Source of the DNA: JAENVU01 sp963801105
GTDB taxonomy: Bacteria > Actinomycetota > Acidimicrobiia > IMCC26256 > JAENVU01
Direction of reading: 5' to 3'
Length of the DNA stretch: 64,000 bases
Assembly: GCA_963801105.1 (NCBI GenBank)
Contig: CAWDDH010000003.1
Location: forward strand, 1,240,001 to 1,304,000
Shown here: positions 26,873 to 35,613 of the stretch, piece after piece
Layout: each line of letters opens with the position of its first letter
Numbering within the stretch: position 1 is the stretch's first letter
Program-made: the position numbers and the translations under genes
The notes under the pieces: generated by a model
The model's database searches: none
What the model was told of the DNA's origin: nothing
The model's input: only the letters and a program-made list of their open reading frames with translations

Positions 26873-27739
26873 TTGCGCGGGATCGTGCTAGCAGGAGGGT
26901 CCGGAACGCGTCTGGCCCCCATGACGTCGGCGATGGTGAAGCAGCTGCTGCCGGTCTACGACAAGCCGATGATCTACTACCCGCTGTCGACGCTGATGGC
27001 CGCGGGAATCCGGGAGATCCTCGTGATCAGCACCCCGGAGGACACGCCCCGCTTCGAGCGGCTGCTCGGTGACGGCAGCCGGTGGGGCTGCCAGTTCGAG
27101 TACGCGGTGCAGGAGGCCCCGGAGGGCCTGGCTCAGGCCTTCGTGATCGGTGAGCGGTTCATCGCGGGCGAGCGGGTCGCGCTCGTCCTCGGTGACAACA
27201 TCTTCTTCGGTACCAACCTCCGGGAGCGGCTGCGTCATGCCGCCGCCGCGGAGCAGGCGTGCGTGTTCGCCTACCACGTGGCCGATCCGCACCGGTACGG
27301 AGTCATCGAGTTCGACGCCGCCGGCCGGCCCACGGCGGTCGTGGAGAAGCCGGCGACACCGCGCTCGAACTTCGCCGTGCCCGGCCTGTACTTCTTCCCC
27401 GGTGACGTCGCTGCGGTGGCGCACGCGGTCCGGCCCAGTGGGCGCGGCGAGTACGAGATCACCGACGTCATCACTCACTACCTCGGGGCCGACCACCTCG
27501 CGGTCGAGGAGCTGGACCGTGGCACGGCGTGGCTCGATACCGGCACCTTCGAGTCATTGATGCAGGCCGGCCAGTTCGTCCAGGTCGTGGAGCAGCGGCA
27601 GGGCCTGAAGGTGGGTTGCCCCGAGGAGACGGCGTGGCGTGAGGGCTTCATCGACGACCGCGCGCTGTGTGCTCTCGCGGAGCCTCTGCGCAAGAGCGGT
27701 TACGGCGAGTACCTCCTCGGTCTGATGAGGGACGCGTGA
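26873..27739 (+). CDS. rmlA: Glucose-1-phosphate thymidylyltransferase
   Basis: The 288-residue protein is full length for RmlA. LAGGSGTRLAPMT is the nucleotide-binding signature, followed by VKQLLPVYDKPMIYYPLSTL, the LVISTPEDTPRFERLLGDGS effector region, QEAPEGLAQAF and LVLGDNIFFG with the metal Asp. VVEKP and LDTGTFESLMQAG complete the family blocks. It makes dTDP-glucose from dTTP and glucose-1-phosphate, the first step to dTDP-rhamnose and related sugars, so it may feed the glycan locus to the left. The TTG start is set by the GGAGG five bases upstream. Its stop overlaps the next start (GTGA). Confidence 0.96.
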   Translation: MRGIVLAGGSGTRLAPMTSAMVKQLLPVYDKPMIYYPLSTLMAAGIREILVISTPEDTPRFERLLGDGSRWGCQFEYAVQEAPEGLAQAFVIGERFIAGERVALVLGDNIFFGTNLRERLRHAAAAEQACVFAYHVADPHRYGVIEFDAAGRPTAVVEKPATPRSNFAVPGLYFFPGDVAAVAHAVRPSGRGEYEITDVITHYLGADHLAVEELDRGTAWLDTGTFESLMQAGQFVQVVEQRQGLKVGCPEETAWREGFIDDRALCALAEPLRKSGYGEYLLGLMRDA

Positions 27740-28876
27740 ACCGCGTCCGCGGCTTCCGTCGCAGCGGCCTGTCGGTTGTGCCGACGCCGGCTGCTCCCCG
27801 GCCGGATCCGGTGTCCTCGGCCGACGAGACCGCGTCGTCGCCGCCTCTCCTCTGGCCCCCGACGACCCAGAAGGTGGCGGGGCCGGCGTCGCCTCCGCCC
27901 GATGCTCCGCCTCCGGCACCGGCGGAGCCTCCTCCTCTTCCTCGTCCGGCTGTGGCAGAGGTGAAGGATCCACCCGCTGCGGGATGGGTCGGGCCGCTCG
28001 GCGCCGCCGGGTCGGCGCGATCGGACGGCCGAGTGGGTCGGTCCGCCGGGGGCGGGGAGCCCCGAACCGGACCCGACCGTGGCCGGGTCGGTGGTGCCCC
28101 CGGCGCGGGTACCGACCATGGCCGGCTCGGTCACCCCCCGGGTTTCCGGCTCGACGGTGGCCGAGCCCACGGTCGCGGCCACGGCGAGGCGCCGCCGCTG
28201 CTTCCGGTCGCGCTGGCGACCGCCGCGCGGCGATGTGCTGCTTCCGCCCGCCGAGCGGCGTTCCGCGAAGCGGCGCCGCCTGGCCCTGCGGCGGGGCCGC
28301 GTGATCGGGCTCGCCGCAGTCGTGGCCGTGGCGCTCTTCCTCGTCGTGGCGTGGAGCGTTGGTGGGGGATCGAGCACGCCGGCGGCGTCGTCGCCCGGCA
28401 AGAATCGCGCGAGGGGCGCCGCGTCCGCGGCCCGGACCCGGACGTCGACGACCACCTCGACGACCACCTCGACGACCACCGAGCCGCGCTCCTCCACGTC
28501 GCCGGACACCGGCACAGGGAGCGGCACGGCCGTCGTGGGCGGGGACGCCGGCAGCACGGTCACGTCCACGCCCGGTGGTGGCGGGCCGAATCCCGAGGAC
28601 GATCCGAACGCCTATCTCCGGGCCACGCTCAGCCCCGGCTCGTGCCGCTGGGACGCCGAGAACGAGGAGCTGCTGGCCAGCGGCACGCTCAAGAACACCA
28701 GCAACGTCGATCTCCTCGGTGACGTCGAGGTCGTCTGGATCGACGACACCGGGGAGCTGGACTCCTGGGACGAGCCGTTCGACGTCTCCGCGGGTGCGAC
28801 CGAGACCTGGGACTACTCTGGTTCGACCTTCGACCCCCCGGTCGGGAGCCTGGCCTGCCAGGTGAATCTGCTCTGA
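27736..28876 (+). CDS. One-pass membrane protein with Pro-rich N-terminus, frameshifted
   Basis: The GTG at 27736 overlaps the rmlA stop. The first 90 codons are rich in Pro and Ala. The frame appears to change between about 28010 and 28040 (VKDPPAAGWVGPLG before, GAGSPEPDPTVAGSVVPPAR after); the length is one base over a multiple of three. An Arg-rich stretch and a hydrophobic segment (VIGLAAVVAVALFLVVAWSV) follow. Then comes a TSTTTSTTTSTTTE-like linker and an exported C-terminal domain (LSPGSCRWDAENEELLASGT to the end) that looks like an FxLYD-type beta-sandwich with one disulfide. Orientation is likely N-in, C-out. The function is unknown. Confidence 0.65.
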
Positions 28877-28907
28877 GCCCGGACTTTCATTCGGTGACCC
28901 ACGCGGC

Positions 28908-28913
28908 TAACGT
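28908..28913 (+). promoter_or_regulatory. Candidate -10 box upstream of infA
   Basis: TAACGT lies about 62 bases before the infA coding start. No strong -35 is seen. Confidence 0.35.
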
Positions 28914-28974
28914 GCGCAGCTGCCCCGTGTGACTTCGGCGTGCCTTTCGCGCGCCCCAACCCTGGTGGTGCACC

Positions 28975-29199
28975 GTAGCCAAGCCCAAGGACGACACGAT
29001 CCTCGTCGAGGGGACAGTGGTCGAGCCACTGCCCAACGCGATGTTCCGCGTCGAGCTCGAGAACGGACACAAGGTCCTCGCCCACATCTCCGGGAAGATG
29101 CGTATGCACTACATCCGCATCCTGCCCGGCGACAAGGTGCAGGTCGAGCTCACTCCTTACGACTTGTCACGTGGCCGCATCACCTACCGGTACAGGTAG
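28975..29199 (+). CDS. infA: Translation initiation factor IF-1
   Basis: The 74-residue OB-fold protein reads AKPKDDTILVEGTVVEPLPN, then MFRVELENGHKVLAHISGKM, with the family's GDKVQVELTPYDLSRGRITY near the end. IF-1 binds the 30S A site and helps place the initiator tRNA. The codon where the conserved initiator Met belongs is GTA (28975-28977), and no ATG, GTG, TTG or CTG lies in frame back to a TGA at 28930. A GTG at 29017 would drop 14 conserved residues. Either the base is wrong (GTG expected) or the start is unusual. It heads the infA-rpmJ-rpsM-rpsK-rpsD-rpoA-rplQ run. Confidence 0.93.
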   Translation, partial: VAKPKDDTILVEGTVVEPLPNAMFRVELENGHKVLAHISGKMRMHYIRILPGDKVQVELTPYDLSRGRITYRYR

Positions 29200-29204
29200 G
29201 ACGC

Positions 29205-29318
29205 GTGAAGGTACGCCCGTCGGTGAAGAAGATGTGTGACAAGTGCAAGGTGATCCGCCGCCACGGCTCGGTGCGGGTCATCTGCGAGAACCCGCGCCAC
29301 AAGCAGCGCCAGGGTTAG
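29205..29318 (+). CDS. rpmJ: 50S ribosomal protein L36
   Basis: The 37-residue protein starts MKVRPSVKKMCDKCKVIRRH and ends with ICENPRHKQRQG. The CxxC, the later Cys and the His make the zinc-ribbon form of L36 (C+ type). It begins with a GTG five bases after infA, in the standard order before rpsM. Confidence 0.96.
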   Translation: MKVRPSVKKMCDKCKVIRRHGSVRVICENPRHKQRQG

Positions 29319-29325
29319 GAGAGAG

Positions 29326-29703
29326 ATGGCTCGTATTTCCGGAGTCGACATCCCGAGGGAGAAGCGCCTCGAGATCTCGCTCACCTATGTCTTCGGCATC
29401 GGCCGCAGCACATCGCAGGTGATCTGCCAGCAGACCGGCCTCTCGCCGGACACACGCGTGCGCGACCTCACCGAGGAAGAGGTCGCCCAGCTGCGCAACT
29501 TCATCGACGCGAACCTGAAGGTCGAGGGAGACCTGCGTCGCGAGGTGTCGGGCCACATCAAGCGCAAGGTCGAGATCGGCAGCTACAGCGGCATCCGCCA
29601 CCGCCGCGGTCTTCCCGTGCACGGACAGCGCACCCGCACCAATGCCCGCACCCGGAAGGGTCCCAAGAAGACCGTCGCCGGCAAGAAGAAGGCCCGGAAG
29701 TAG
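29326..29703 (+). CDS. rpsM: 30S ribosomal protein S13
   Basis: The 125-residue protein begins MARISGVDIPREKRLEISLT and contains the helix-two-turn-helix segment YVFGIGRSTSQVICQQTGLS. The Arg/Lys-rich tail includes GLPVHGQRTRTNARTRKGPK. It sits in the head of the 30S subunit and contacts the P-site tRNA and 50S bridge. An AGGAGAG ribosome site lies just before the ATG. Length and tail are normal for actinobacteria. Confidence 0.98.
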   Translation: MARISGVDIPREKRLEISLTYVFGIGRSTSQVICQQTGLSPDTRVRDLTEEEVAQLRNFIDANLKVEGDLRREVSGHIKRKVEIGSYSGIRHRRGLPVHGQRTRTNARTRKGPKKTVAGKKKARK

Positions 29704-29706
29704 AAG

Positions 29707-30105
29707 ATGGCGAAACCAGCAGCAGGTGGACGGCGGCCGCGTCGTCGTGAGCGCAAGAACGTCACGCACGGGATCGCGCACATCAAGTCCTCGTTCAACA
29801 ACACGATCATCACGATCTCGGACCAGCAGGGGAACACGCTCGCGTGGGCCTCGGCCGGCAACGTCGGGTTCAAGGGCTCGCGCAAGAGCACGCCGTTCGC
29901 GGCGCAGCTCGCGGCCGAGACCGCGGCTCGCCGGGCGATGGAGCACGGCGTCCGTCGGGTCGACGTCGTCGTGAAGGGTCCGGGCTCCGGTCGGGAGACC
30001 GCGATCCGGTCGATCCAGAACACGGGGATCGAGGTTCTCGGCATCAAGGACGTCACCCCGATCCCCCACAACGGTTGCCGCCCACCCAAGCGGCGGAGGG
30101 TCTGA
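29707..30105 (+). CDS. rpsK: 30S ribosomal protein S11
   Basis: The 132-residue protein has RKNVTHGIAHIKSSFNNTII and GNTLAWASAGNVGFKGSRKS. It ends in DVTPIPHNGCRPPKRRRV, the mRNA-exit-channel loop of S11. It starts three bases after rpsM, and its stop shares a base with the rpsD start (TGATG). Confidence 0.98.
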   Translation: MAKPAAGGRRPRRRERKNVTHGIAHIKSSFNNTIITISDQQGNTLAWASAGNVGFKGSRKSTPFAAQLAAETAARRAMEHGVRRVDVVVKGPGSGRETAIRSIQNTGIEVLGIKDVTPIPHNGCRPPKRRRV

Positions 30106-30728
30106 TGGCGCGTTACACCGGACCCGTGTGCCGACTGTGTCGGCGCGAGCGCATGAAGCTCTTCCTGAAGGGCGCCAAGTGCGACACGATGAAGTGCCCG
30201 ATCGAGCGTCGGCCCTACCCGCCGGGTCTGCACGGCCGGGGCCGTATCCGTGAGAGCGAGTACATGCTCCAGCTGCGCGAGAAGCAGAAGGCGCGTCGCA
30301 TCTACGGCCTGCTCGAGAAGCAGTTCCGGAACCTCTATGCGGAGGCGGCCCGCCAGAAGGGCATCACCGGCGAGAACCTCCTGCGCATGCTCGAGCAGCG
30401 GCTCGACAACGTCGTGTTCCGCGCCGGATTCGCCTCGAGTCGCAACCAGTCCCGCCAGCTCGTCCGCCACGGTCACATCCGGGTGAACGGCAAGAAGGTG
30501 ACGATCCCGAGCTACGCCGTACGCAAGGACGACGTGGTCGAGCTCTCCGCCAAGGCGAAGAACATGATCGTCCTGCGCCACAACCTCGACACGCTGGACC
30601 GCACGGTCCCGATGTGGCTCGAGGCGTCGGGCGCGGACGGCAAGGCCACGGTGCGCGATCTGCCGCTGCGCGAGCAGATCGACGTGCCCGTGCGCGAACA
30701 GCTCATCGTCGAGCTCTACTCCAAGTAA
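30105..30728 (+). CDS. rpsD: 30S ribosomal protein S4
   Basis: The 207-residue protein has an N-terminal zinc site (CRLCRRE and CDTMKCP; the C+ form) and the S4 RNA-binding domain from about residue 95 (RLDNVVFRAGFASSRNQSRQ, HIRVNGKKVTIPSYAVRKDD). S4 binds 16S rRNA early in 30S assembly and often regulates its operon in bacteria. It overlaps the rpsK stop by one base. Confidence 0.98.
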   Translation: MARYTGPVCRLCRRERMKLFLKGAKCDTMKCPIERRPYPPGLHGRGRIRESEYMLQLREKQKARRIYGLLEKQFRNLYAEAARQKGITGENLLRMLEQRLDNVVFRAGFASSRNQSRQLVRHGHIRVNGKKVTIPSYAVRKDDVVELSAKAKNMIVLRHNLDTLDRTVPMWLEASGADGKATVRDLPLREQIDVPVREQLIVELYSK

Positions 30729-30773
30729 CCCCCGGCCGCGGGCGCTCGCACGCCCGATCGTGAGGAAGCGTCA

Positions 30774-31712
30774 ATGCTCATCATCCAACGTCCCGAGATC
30801 GAGGCCGAAGAGGCCGAGGGCAACACGCAGCGGTTCGTCGTGTCGCCGCTCGAGCCCGGCTTCGGCCACACGCTCGGCAACAGCCTGCGGCGCACGCTGC
30901 TCTCGTCGATTCCGGGTGCCGCCGTCACCCAGGTCCGCTTCGACGACGCGCTGCACGAGTTCGACACGATCTCAGGGGTGAAGGAGGACGTCACCGACGT
31001 CATCCTGAACCTGAAGGACCTCGTGCTCACGTCCGAGTCCGACGAGGAGGTCACGCTGCGGCTCGACGTGCGCGGCCCGGCAGACGTCACCGCGTCGTCG
31101 ATCCAGACGACGTCCGACGTCGAGATCCTGAACCCGGACCTTCACATCGCGACGCTGACCGAGAAGGGCCGGCTCGCGATCGACATCACCGTCGAGCAGG
31201 GCCGCGGGTACGCCTCGGCCGAGAAGACCAAGAAGGCGGGTGCGCCGATCGGCGTGATCCCCGTCGACGCGATCTTCTCGCCGGTGCGGCGCGTGTCCTT
31301 CGACATCGAGCCGACCCGGGTCGAGCAGGCCACGAACTACGACCGGCTCGGCCTCGAGATCGAGACCGACGGCTCGATCACGCCGCGCGACGCCCTCGCG
31401 TCGGCCGGCGCCACCCTGCGCAACCTCGTCGGCCTGGTCGCCGACATGTCCGAGGAGCAGGACGGCCTCGAGCTCGGCGAGGTCTCGCCGGCGCTCGCGA
31501 CGTCGCCGGACCTCGAGCTCGCGATCGAGGAGCTCGACCTCTCCGAGCGGCCGCGCAACTGTCTCAAGCGGGCGCGGGTCGACACCATCGGCCAGCTCGT
31601 GATGAAGACCGAGGACGACCTCCTCGCCATCACGAACTTCGGTCAGAAGTCCCTCGACGAGGTCATCCAGAAGCTCGACGAGCGCGGCCTCTCGCTGCGG
31701 ATGAAGGACTGA
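30774..31712 (+). CDS. rpoA: RNA polymerase alpha subunit
   Basis: The 312-residue protein has both domains. The N-terminal dimer and assembly domain includes FVVSPLEPGFGHTLGNSLRR. The C-terminal domain from about residue 245 has LDLSERPRNCLKRARVDTIG and a FGQKSLDEVIQKLDERGLSL end that contacts UP elements and activators. An AGGAAG ribosome site precedes the ATG. Its place between rpsD and rplQ is the usual bacterial order. Confidence 0.98.
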   Translation: MLIIQRPEIEAEEAEGNTQRFVVSPLEPGFGHTLGNSLRRTLLSSIPGAAVTQVRFDDALHEFDTISGVKEDVTDVILNLKDLVLTSESDEEVTLRLDVRGPADVTASSIQTTSDVEILNPDLHIATLTEKGRLAIDITVEQGRGYASAEKTKKAGAPIGVIPVDAIFSPVRRVSFDIEPTRVEQATNYDRLGLEIETDGSITPRDALASAGATLRNLVGLVADMSEEQDGLELGEVSPALATSPDLELAIEELDLSERPRNCLKRARVDTIGQLVMKTEDDLLAITNFGQKSLDEVIQKLDERGLSLRMKD

Positions 31713-31715
31713 CCG

Positions 31716-32066
31716 ATGCCGCGTCCCCGGAAGGGTCCCCGTCTCGGCGGTGATCCGCATCACCAGCGTCAGCTGATGGCGAACCTGGCGATCGCGCTCT
31801 TCGAGCACGGTGGCATCACGACCACGGTGTCGCGGGCGAAGGCGCTGCGGCCCTACGCCGAGAAGCTGATCACCAAGGCCAAGAAGGGCGGCGTCCACCG
31901 TCAGCGCCAGGTCGTCGCGACGATCCACGACCAGTCGGCCGCGTCGAAGCTCTTCACCGACATCGCGCCCACGTACCAGGACCGCAACGGCGGGTACACG
32001 CGCATCCTGAAGCTCGGTCCGCGTCCCGGCGACCAGGCGCCCATGGCGCGCATCGAGCTCGTCTGA
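31716..32066 (+). CDS. rplQ: 50S ribosomal protein L17
   Basis: The 116-residue protein starts MPRPRKGPRLGGDPHHQRQL and has LFEHGGITTTVSRAKALRPY. It ends with the GGYTRILKLGPRPGDQAPMA block typical of L17. It begins three bases after rpoA. Confidence 0.98.
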   Translation: MPRPRKGPRLGGDPHHQRQLMANLAIALFEHGGITTTVSRAKALRPYAEKLITKAKKGGVHRQRQVVATIHDQSAASKLFTDIAPTYQDRNGGYTRILKLGPRPGDQAPMARIELV

Positions 32067-32085
32067 CGATCGCGCGGTCCTCGCC

Positions 32086-32925
32086 GTGACGTTGTTCGAC
32101 GTGACGGTGCCCACACCGCCCGGCGACGCCGAGCCCACGGCGGTCGCAGACGTCGCGTCCCTCGCGACGGATCCCGACGACTCCGCCGTCTGCCGGCTCG
32201 TCGTCGCGTACGACGGCTCGGGCTTCCGCGGCTTCGCGGCCCAGCTCGGTCAGCGGACCGTCGCGGGTGTCCTCGGTGCTGCGCTGGCGAAGGTCCTGCA
32301 GGGCGAGGTCGACCTCGCCTGCGCGGGGCGGACCGACGCCGGCGTGCACGCTTGGGGGCAGGTCGTGTCCTTCCCGGTCCCCCGGACGATGGATCCGGCT
32401 CGGCTCCAGACCAGCCTCAACGGGATGCTCGGTCCCGAGATCGTCGTGCGCGCCGCCGAACTGATGCCTGCGGGGTTCGACGCCCGGCACTCGGCCCGCT
32501 GGCGAGCGTACCGGTACACGATCGTCAACCGTCCGGTCGCCGATCCGTTCCGGGCGCACCACGCCTGGCACGTCCCCGCGCCGTTGGACCTGCGCGCCCT
32601 GCGGCTCGCCGCGGATCCCTTCGTCGGCGAGCACGACTTCGTGTCGTTCTGCCGCAAGGCGCCCGCGGGCAAGACCACGGTCCGCCGGGTGATCGCGTCC
32701 GAGTGGCTCGACCTCGGCGACGGGATCCTGCGCTATGACATCCGGGCCAGCGCGTTCTGCTGGCGCATGGTGCGCTCGATCGTGGGGACCCAGGTCGACG
32801 TCGGACTGGGCAAGCGGCGCCCGGGCGACATGTTGACCGTCCTCCGGGCCGCGGACCGCGCCGCCGCGGGCACGATGGCCCCGCCCCACGGCCTCTGCCT
32901 GTGGGAGGTCGGCTACCCCGGCTGA
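32086..32925 (+). CDS. truA: tRNA pseudouridine(38-40) synthase
   Basis: The 279-residue protein has the TruA fold. CAGRTDAGVHAWGQVVSF holds the catalytic Asp, followed by FDARHSARWRAYRYTIVNRP. The C-terminal SAFCWRMVRSIVGTQVDVGL motif is also present. It makes pseudouridine in the anticodon arm of many tRNAs. From the GTG at 32086 there is a 35-residue acidic extension before VCRLVVAYDGSGFRGF; a later start would remove it but no better start codon with a ribosome site is apparent. It closes the rpoA-rplQ operon. Confidence 0.95.
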   Translation: MTLFDVTVPTPPGDAEPTAVADVASLATDPDDSAVCRLVVAYDGSGFRGFAAQLGQRTVAGVLGAALAKVLQGEVDLACAGRTDAGVHAWGQVVSFPVPRTMDPARLQTSLNGMLGPEIVVRAAELMPAGFDARHSARWRAYRYTIVNRPVADPFRAHHAWHVPAPLDLRALRLAADPFVGEHDFVSFCRKAPAGKTTVRRVIASEWLDLGDGILRYDIRASAFCWRMVRSIVGTQVDVGLGKRRPGDMLTVLRAADRAAAGTMAPPHGLCLWEVGYPG

Positions 32926-32939
32926 GCGCGCCCGTTTGT

Positions 32940-33431
32940 CTACGCGTGGGCGACCACGACGGCCAACGTGCCCGGGGTGCCGTTGGTCCGGGGCATCACG
33001 TCGGCGGTCACGCTCCACCCACCCCCTGACGCGACGAGGTGGGTGTCACCTGTCGGCGCCGCGCTCAGCCCGGCGTCGGCGAGTCGGGCTCGGTACGCGT
33101 CGAGCACGGATGCCGACGCGCCCTCGGCGGGGACCACGTAGGTCAGGAGGAACCGCTCGCCGCCCGCGGTCCGGTCGACCGCGGCGCTGGTCAGCCGCAA
33201 CGTGGGCCGCGGCACGGCGGTCGGGAAGTCGGGCGGGACCCGCGCGCCCGTGTAGGTGACCGTCGCGCCGTTCCCGCTCTCGATCGTGACCCGGCGGTGT
33301 CGGCCGGTGCCGGAGACGCTGATCCGACCGTCGTTGGTCTCGGTGACCGTCGAATCGCCGCAGGCCGCAAGTCCGACGGCCAGCGCGAGCAGACCGGCGA
33401 CGGCCCGCCGCCGAGTGCGGCCGGGCGTCAC
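32940..33431 (-). CDS. Small lipoprotein of unknown function
   Basis: The 163-residue protein begins TPGRTRRRAVAGLLALAVGL with a lipobox ending LAAC before GDSTVTETND, so it should be anchored outside the membrane. The mature part is beta-rich with no cysteine beyond the anchor; TYTGARVPPDFPTAVPRPTL and a GGGWSVTADVMPRTNGTPGT end are its most distinctive parts. The GTG at 33431 overlaps the stop of the phosphodiesterase gene upstream (GTGA), so the two are co-translated. No family is recognised. Confidence 0.78.
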   Translation of the reverse strand: MTPGRTRRRAVAGLLALAVGLAACGDSTVTETNDGRISVSGTGRHRRVTIESGNGATVTYTGARVPPDFPTAVPRPTLRLTSAAVDRTAGGERFLLTYVVPAEGASASVLDAYRARLADAGLSAAPTGDTHLVASGGGWSVTADVMPRTNGTPGTLAVVVAHA

Positions 33432-34939
33432 CCGACGCCGAGGTACAGGAAGCTGTACGCCTCGTCGCGGAACGTGAGGCCCGACGCCTTGAGGGGCACG
33501 TCCCAGTCGCCGTTCACGGAGGGGTCGTTCTCCTCCATGCCGTGGTCGGCGACGAGGAGGAACGCGGTGTCGTCGAACGCGCCGGTCCGCTCGAGCGCGG
33601 CCAGAACCTCGCCGATGCGCGCGTCGGAGTCTCGGATCGACGCGGCCGCGATCTCGGAGTGCGGCCCGCCCGCGTGCATCGCGGCGTCGGTCAGCGTGAA
33701 GTTGACCCACATGAACCGCGGCAGCGGGTAGGTCTCGTCCCGGTAGCTCCCGCTCAGGATGCCGACCGCCTGCTCGACGCACATGTGATCGACGATCGAG
33801 GACCACGAGTAGTCCTTCGACGGGCGCACGAAACGCTCCGTGGTGTGGGGCAGCCCGATGGGGTCGGTCGGGATCGGCGGGACCTCGCCCCGCCGGAAGA
33901 AGTCGAACGTCGAGTACCCCGCGTCGATGTCGCAGGGCTCGTTGCAGCTCGCGGTGAACGCCTCGGGCCAGGTCCGGTGGACCGCGGTGTGGATGGACTC
34001 GGTCCCCGGTGTGACCGAGTCCATGGCCCAGGGCCAGGTCGCGTCCGAGTTCGTGATGATCTGCTTGCCCTGCGCGCGGTCGTACCAGGCGTTGTTGAGG
34101 ATGCCGTGGTGGCCGGGATGACGCCCGGTGAGGATCGAGGTGTGGTTCGCGAGGGTGATCGTCGGCAGGCTCGCCATCGCGCCGTGCTGGTAGGCGGTGC
34201 CCATCGCCATGAGCCGGGCGACGTTCGGCGCCTCGCCTCGCGCGGCCATGTCGTAGAGGACGTTCGGGTTGGTGCCGTCGAAGAGGAACCCGATCACGTG
34301 GCGGGGCCGGCCGGCGGACTCGTCGAGCACGTCGAGCCGCACCTCGCCGTCCTGGCCGGCGAGATACGAGCCGTCGGCGTGCGGCGCCGCGCCGAGCAGG
34401 TGGAGCACGGTGGGTGCGACGTCGACGAGCCGGGCGCTGCGCGGCACGAGGCCGTCGGCCCGGACGCCCTTGCCGGCGATGACGAACGGTGCCCGCGCCT
34501 GCACGACGCCGAGGGATCCGTGCTCGCCCCGATGGCCCCCCTGGTCCTCCCAGTTGTGCGCGGCCGAGTGGATCACGCAGAGATCGGGTGCCGCCGGGTG
34601 GTCGAAGAGCTGGGCGATGGTGTCGTAGGCGTGGGGATACGCGTTCTGCGACCGGTGCGGATAGGCGTTCGCCCGCTCGTCCGCGAGGGGCGCGAAGCGC
34701 TCCGTCGACTGGTCGGCCAGGGGGTCCGTGCCCTCGCCCCCGGTGCGCTCGTAGCCGGTCTCGGTGCGACGGAAGGTCACCGAGCCGTCATGGGTACGGG
34801 CTTCGTACTGGTCGCCCTGGCTGAGCAGGACCATGTCCACGATGGGCTCGAGCGCGCCGTCGAGCAGGATCTCGAGGGCCCGGTCGGCGTCGTCGGCGAG
34901 CTCGGGGGAGAGCTGGTGGGTCGCGGTGGGGGGAGTCAC
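33428..34939 (-). CDS. Alkaline-phosphatase-superfamily phosphodiesterase, permuted order
   Basis: The 503-residue protein holds the nucleotide pyrophosphatase / type I phosphodiesterase motifs. FLFDGTNPNVLYD (first metal Asp near 221), LPTITLANHTSILTGRHPGH (nucleophile Thr near 267), VNFTLTDAAMHAGGPHS (Asp and His) and VADHGME are all present. The part that normally comes last in this fold (HGSLGVVQARAPFVIAGKGV with its metal His, then VDVAPTVLHLLGA) lies before them, at residues 140-184. That is the order of a circular permutation. No signal peptide is seen. It is co-translated with the lipoprotein downstream. The substrate is unknown. Confidence 0.82.
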   Translation of the reverse strand: MTPPTATHQLSPELADDADRALEILLDGALEPIVDMVLLSQGDQYEARTHDGSVTFRRTETGYERTGGEGTDPLADQSTERFAPLADERANAYPHRSQNAYPHAYDTIAQLFDHPAAPDLCVIHSAAHNWEDQGGHRGEHGSLGVVQARAPFVIAGKGVRADGLVPRSARLVDVAPTVLHLLGAAPHADGSYLAGQDGEVRLDVLDESAGRPRHVIGFLFDGTNPNVLYDMAARGEAPNVARLMAMGTAYQHGAMASLPTITLANHTSILTGRHPGHHGILNNAWYDRAQGKQIITNSDATWPWAMDSVTPGTESIHTAVHRTWPEAFTASCNEPCDIDAGYSTFDFFRRGEVPPIPTDPIGLPHTTERFVRPSKDYSWSSIVDHMCVEQAVGILSGSYRDETYPLPRFMWVNFTLTDAAMHAGGPHSEIAAASIRDSDARIGEVLAALERTGAFDDTAFLLVADHGMEENDPSVNGDWDVPLKASGLTFRDEAYSFLYLGVG

Positions 34940-35057
34940 CGCGCGAGCGTATTCCCCGCACCGGCGTGGCCGCTCGGCGCCCCGGGACGCGCGGCCCCAC
35001 CCGCGCGATGTGACCGAGATGGGCGATCCGGACCGCGCCCGGTGCCGCCCTCCACGC

Positions 35058-35087
35058 TTGGCCTGTCCCGCGCCCGGCGGCTAATCT
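35058..35087 (+). promoter_or_regulatory. Candidate promoter of rplM-rpsI
   Basis: TTGGCC and TAATCT are 18 bases apart. The expected leader before the rplM start at 35161 is about 65 bases, long enough for the autogenous L13 control known in some bacteria, though I see no specific site. Confidence 0.45.
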
Positions 35088-35160
35088 CCATCCCCTCGCG
35101 CACGGCCCCGGTGGTCGCGCGCGCCCGGGCCCCTCGGGCGACACCAGAGAGAGTTGATCT

Positions 35161-35613
35161 GTGCGCACCTTCCATCCCAAAGAGTCGGACATCCAGCACG
35201 CCTGGCACGTGATCGACGCCGAGGGCATCGTCCTCGGGCGTCTCGCCACGGAGGTCGCCCGACTGCTGCGTGGCAAGCACAAGCCGATCTGGGCGCCGAA
35301 CGTGGACGTGGGCGACCACGTCGTCGTCGTCAACGCGAGCAAGCTCGACATCTCGCTGCGCAAGTCCGAGGACAAGCTCTACTACCGCCACTCCGGGTAC
35401 CCGGGCGGCATCAAGAGCGAGAACCTCGGCCACCTGATCTCCCGGAACCCCGAGCGCGTGGTCCGGCTCGCCGTGCGCGGGATGCTCCCGAAGAGCCGGC
35501 TCGGCCGGGCGCAGCTGAAGAAGCTGCGCGTCTATGCCGGGCCGACCCACCCGCACACCGCGCAGCAGCCGCAGGCCCACTCGCTCGCCACCACCCCGAG
35601 GAACGCATCGTGA
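35161..35613 (+). CDS. rplM: 50S ribosomal protein L13
   Basis: The 150-residue protein begins MRTFHPKESDIQHAWHVIDA and contains VLGRLATEVARLLRGKHKPI and YYRHSGYPGGIKSENLGHLI, all L13 signatures. A GAGAGAG ribosome site sits a few bases before the GTG. Its stop overlaps the rpsI start (GTGA). Confidence 0.98.
   Translation: MRTFHPKESDIQHAWHVIDAEGIVLGRLATEVARLLRGKHKPIWAPNVDVGDHVVVVNASKLDISLRKSEDKLYYRHSGYPGGIKSENLGHLISRNPERVVRLAVRGMLPKSRLGRAQLKKLRVYAGPTHPHTAQQPQAHSLATTPRNAS

Noticed and set aside
28440..28490. Thr-codon repeat (ACGACCACCTCG-like) as a tandem repeat locus
   Set aside because: It is the Thr/Ser linker of the membrane protein; the copies are few and short.
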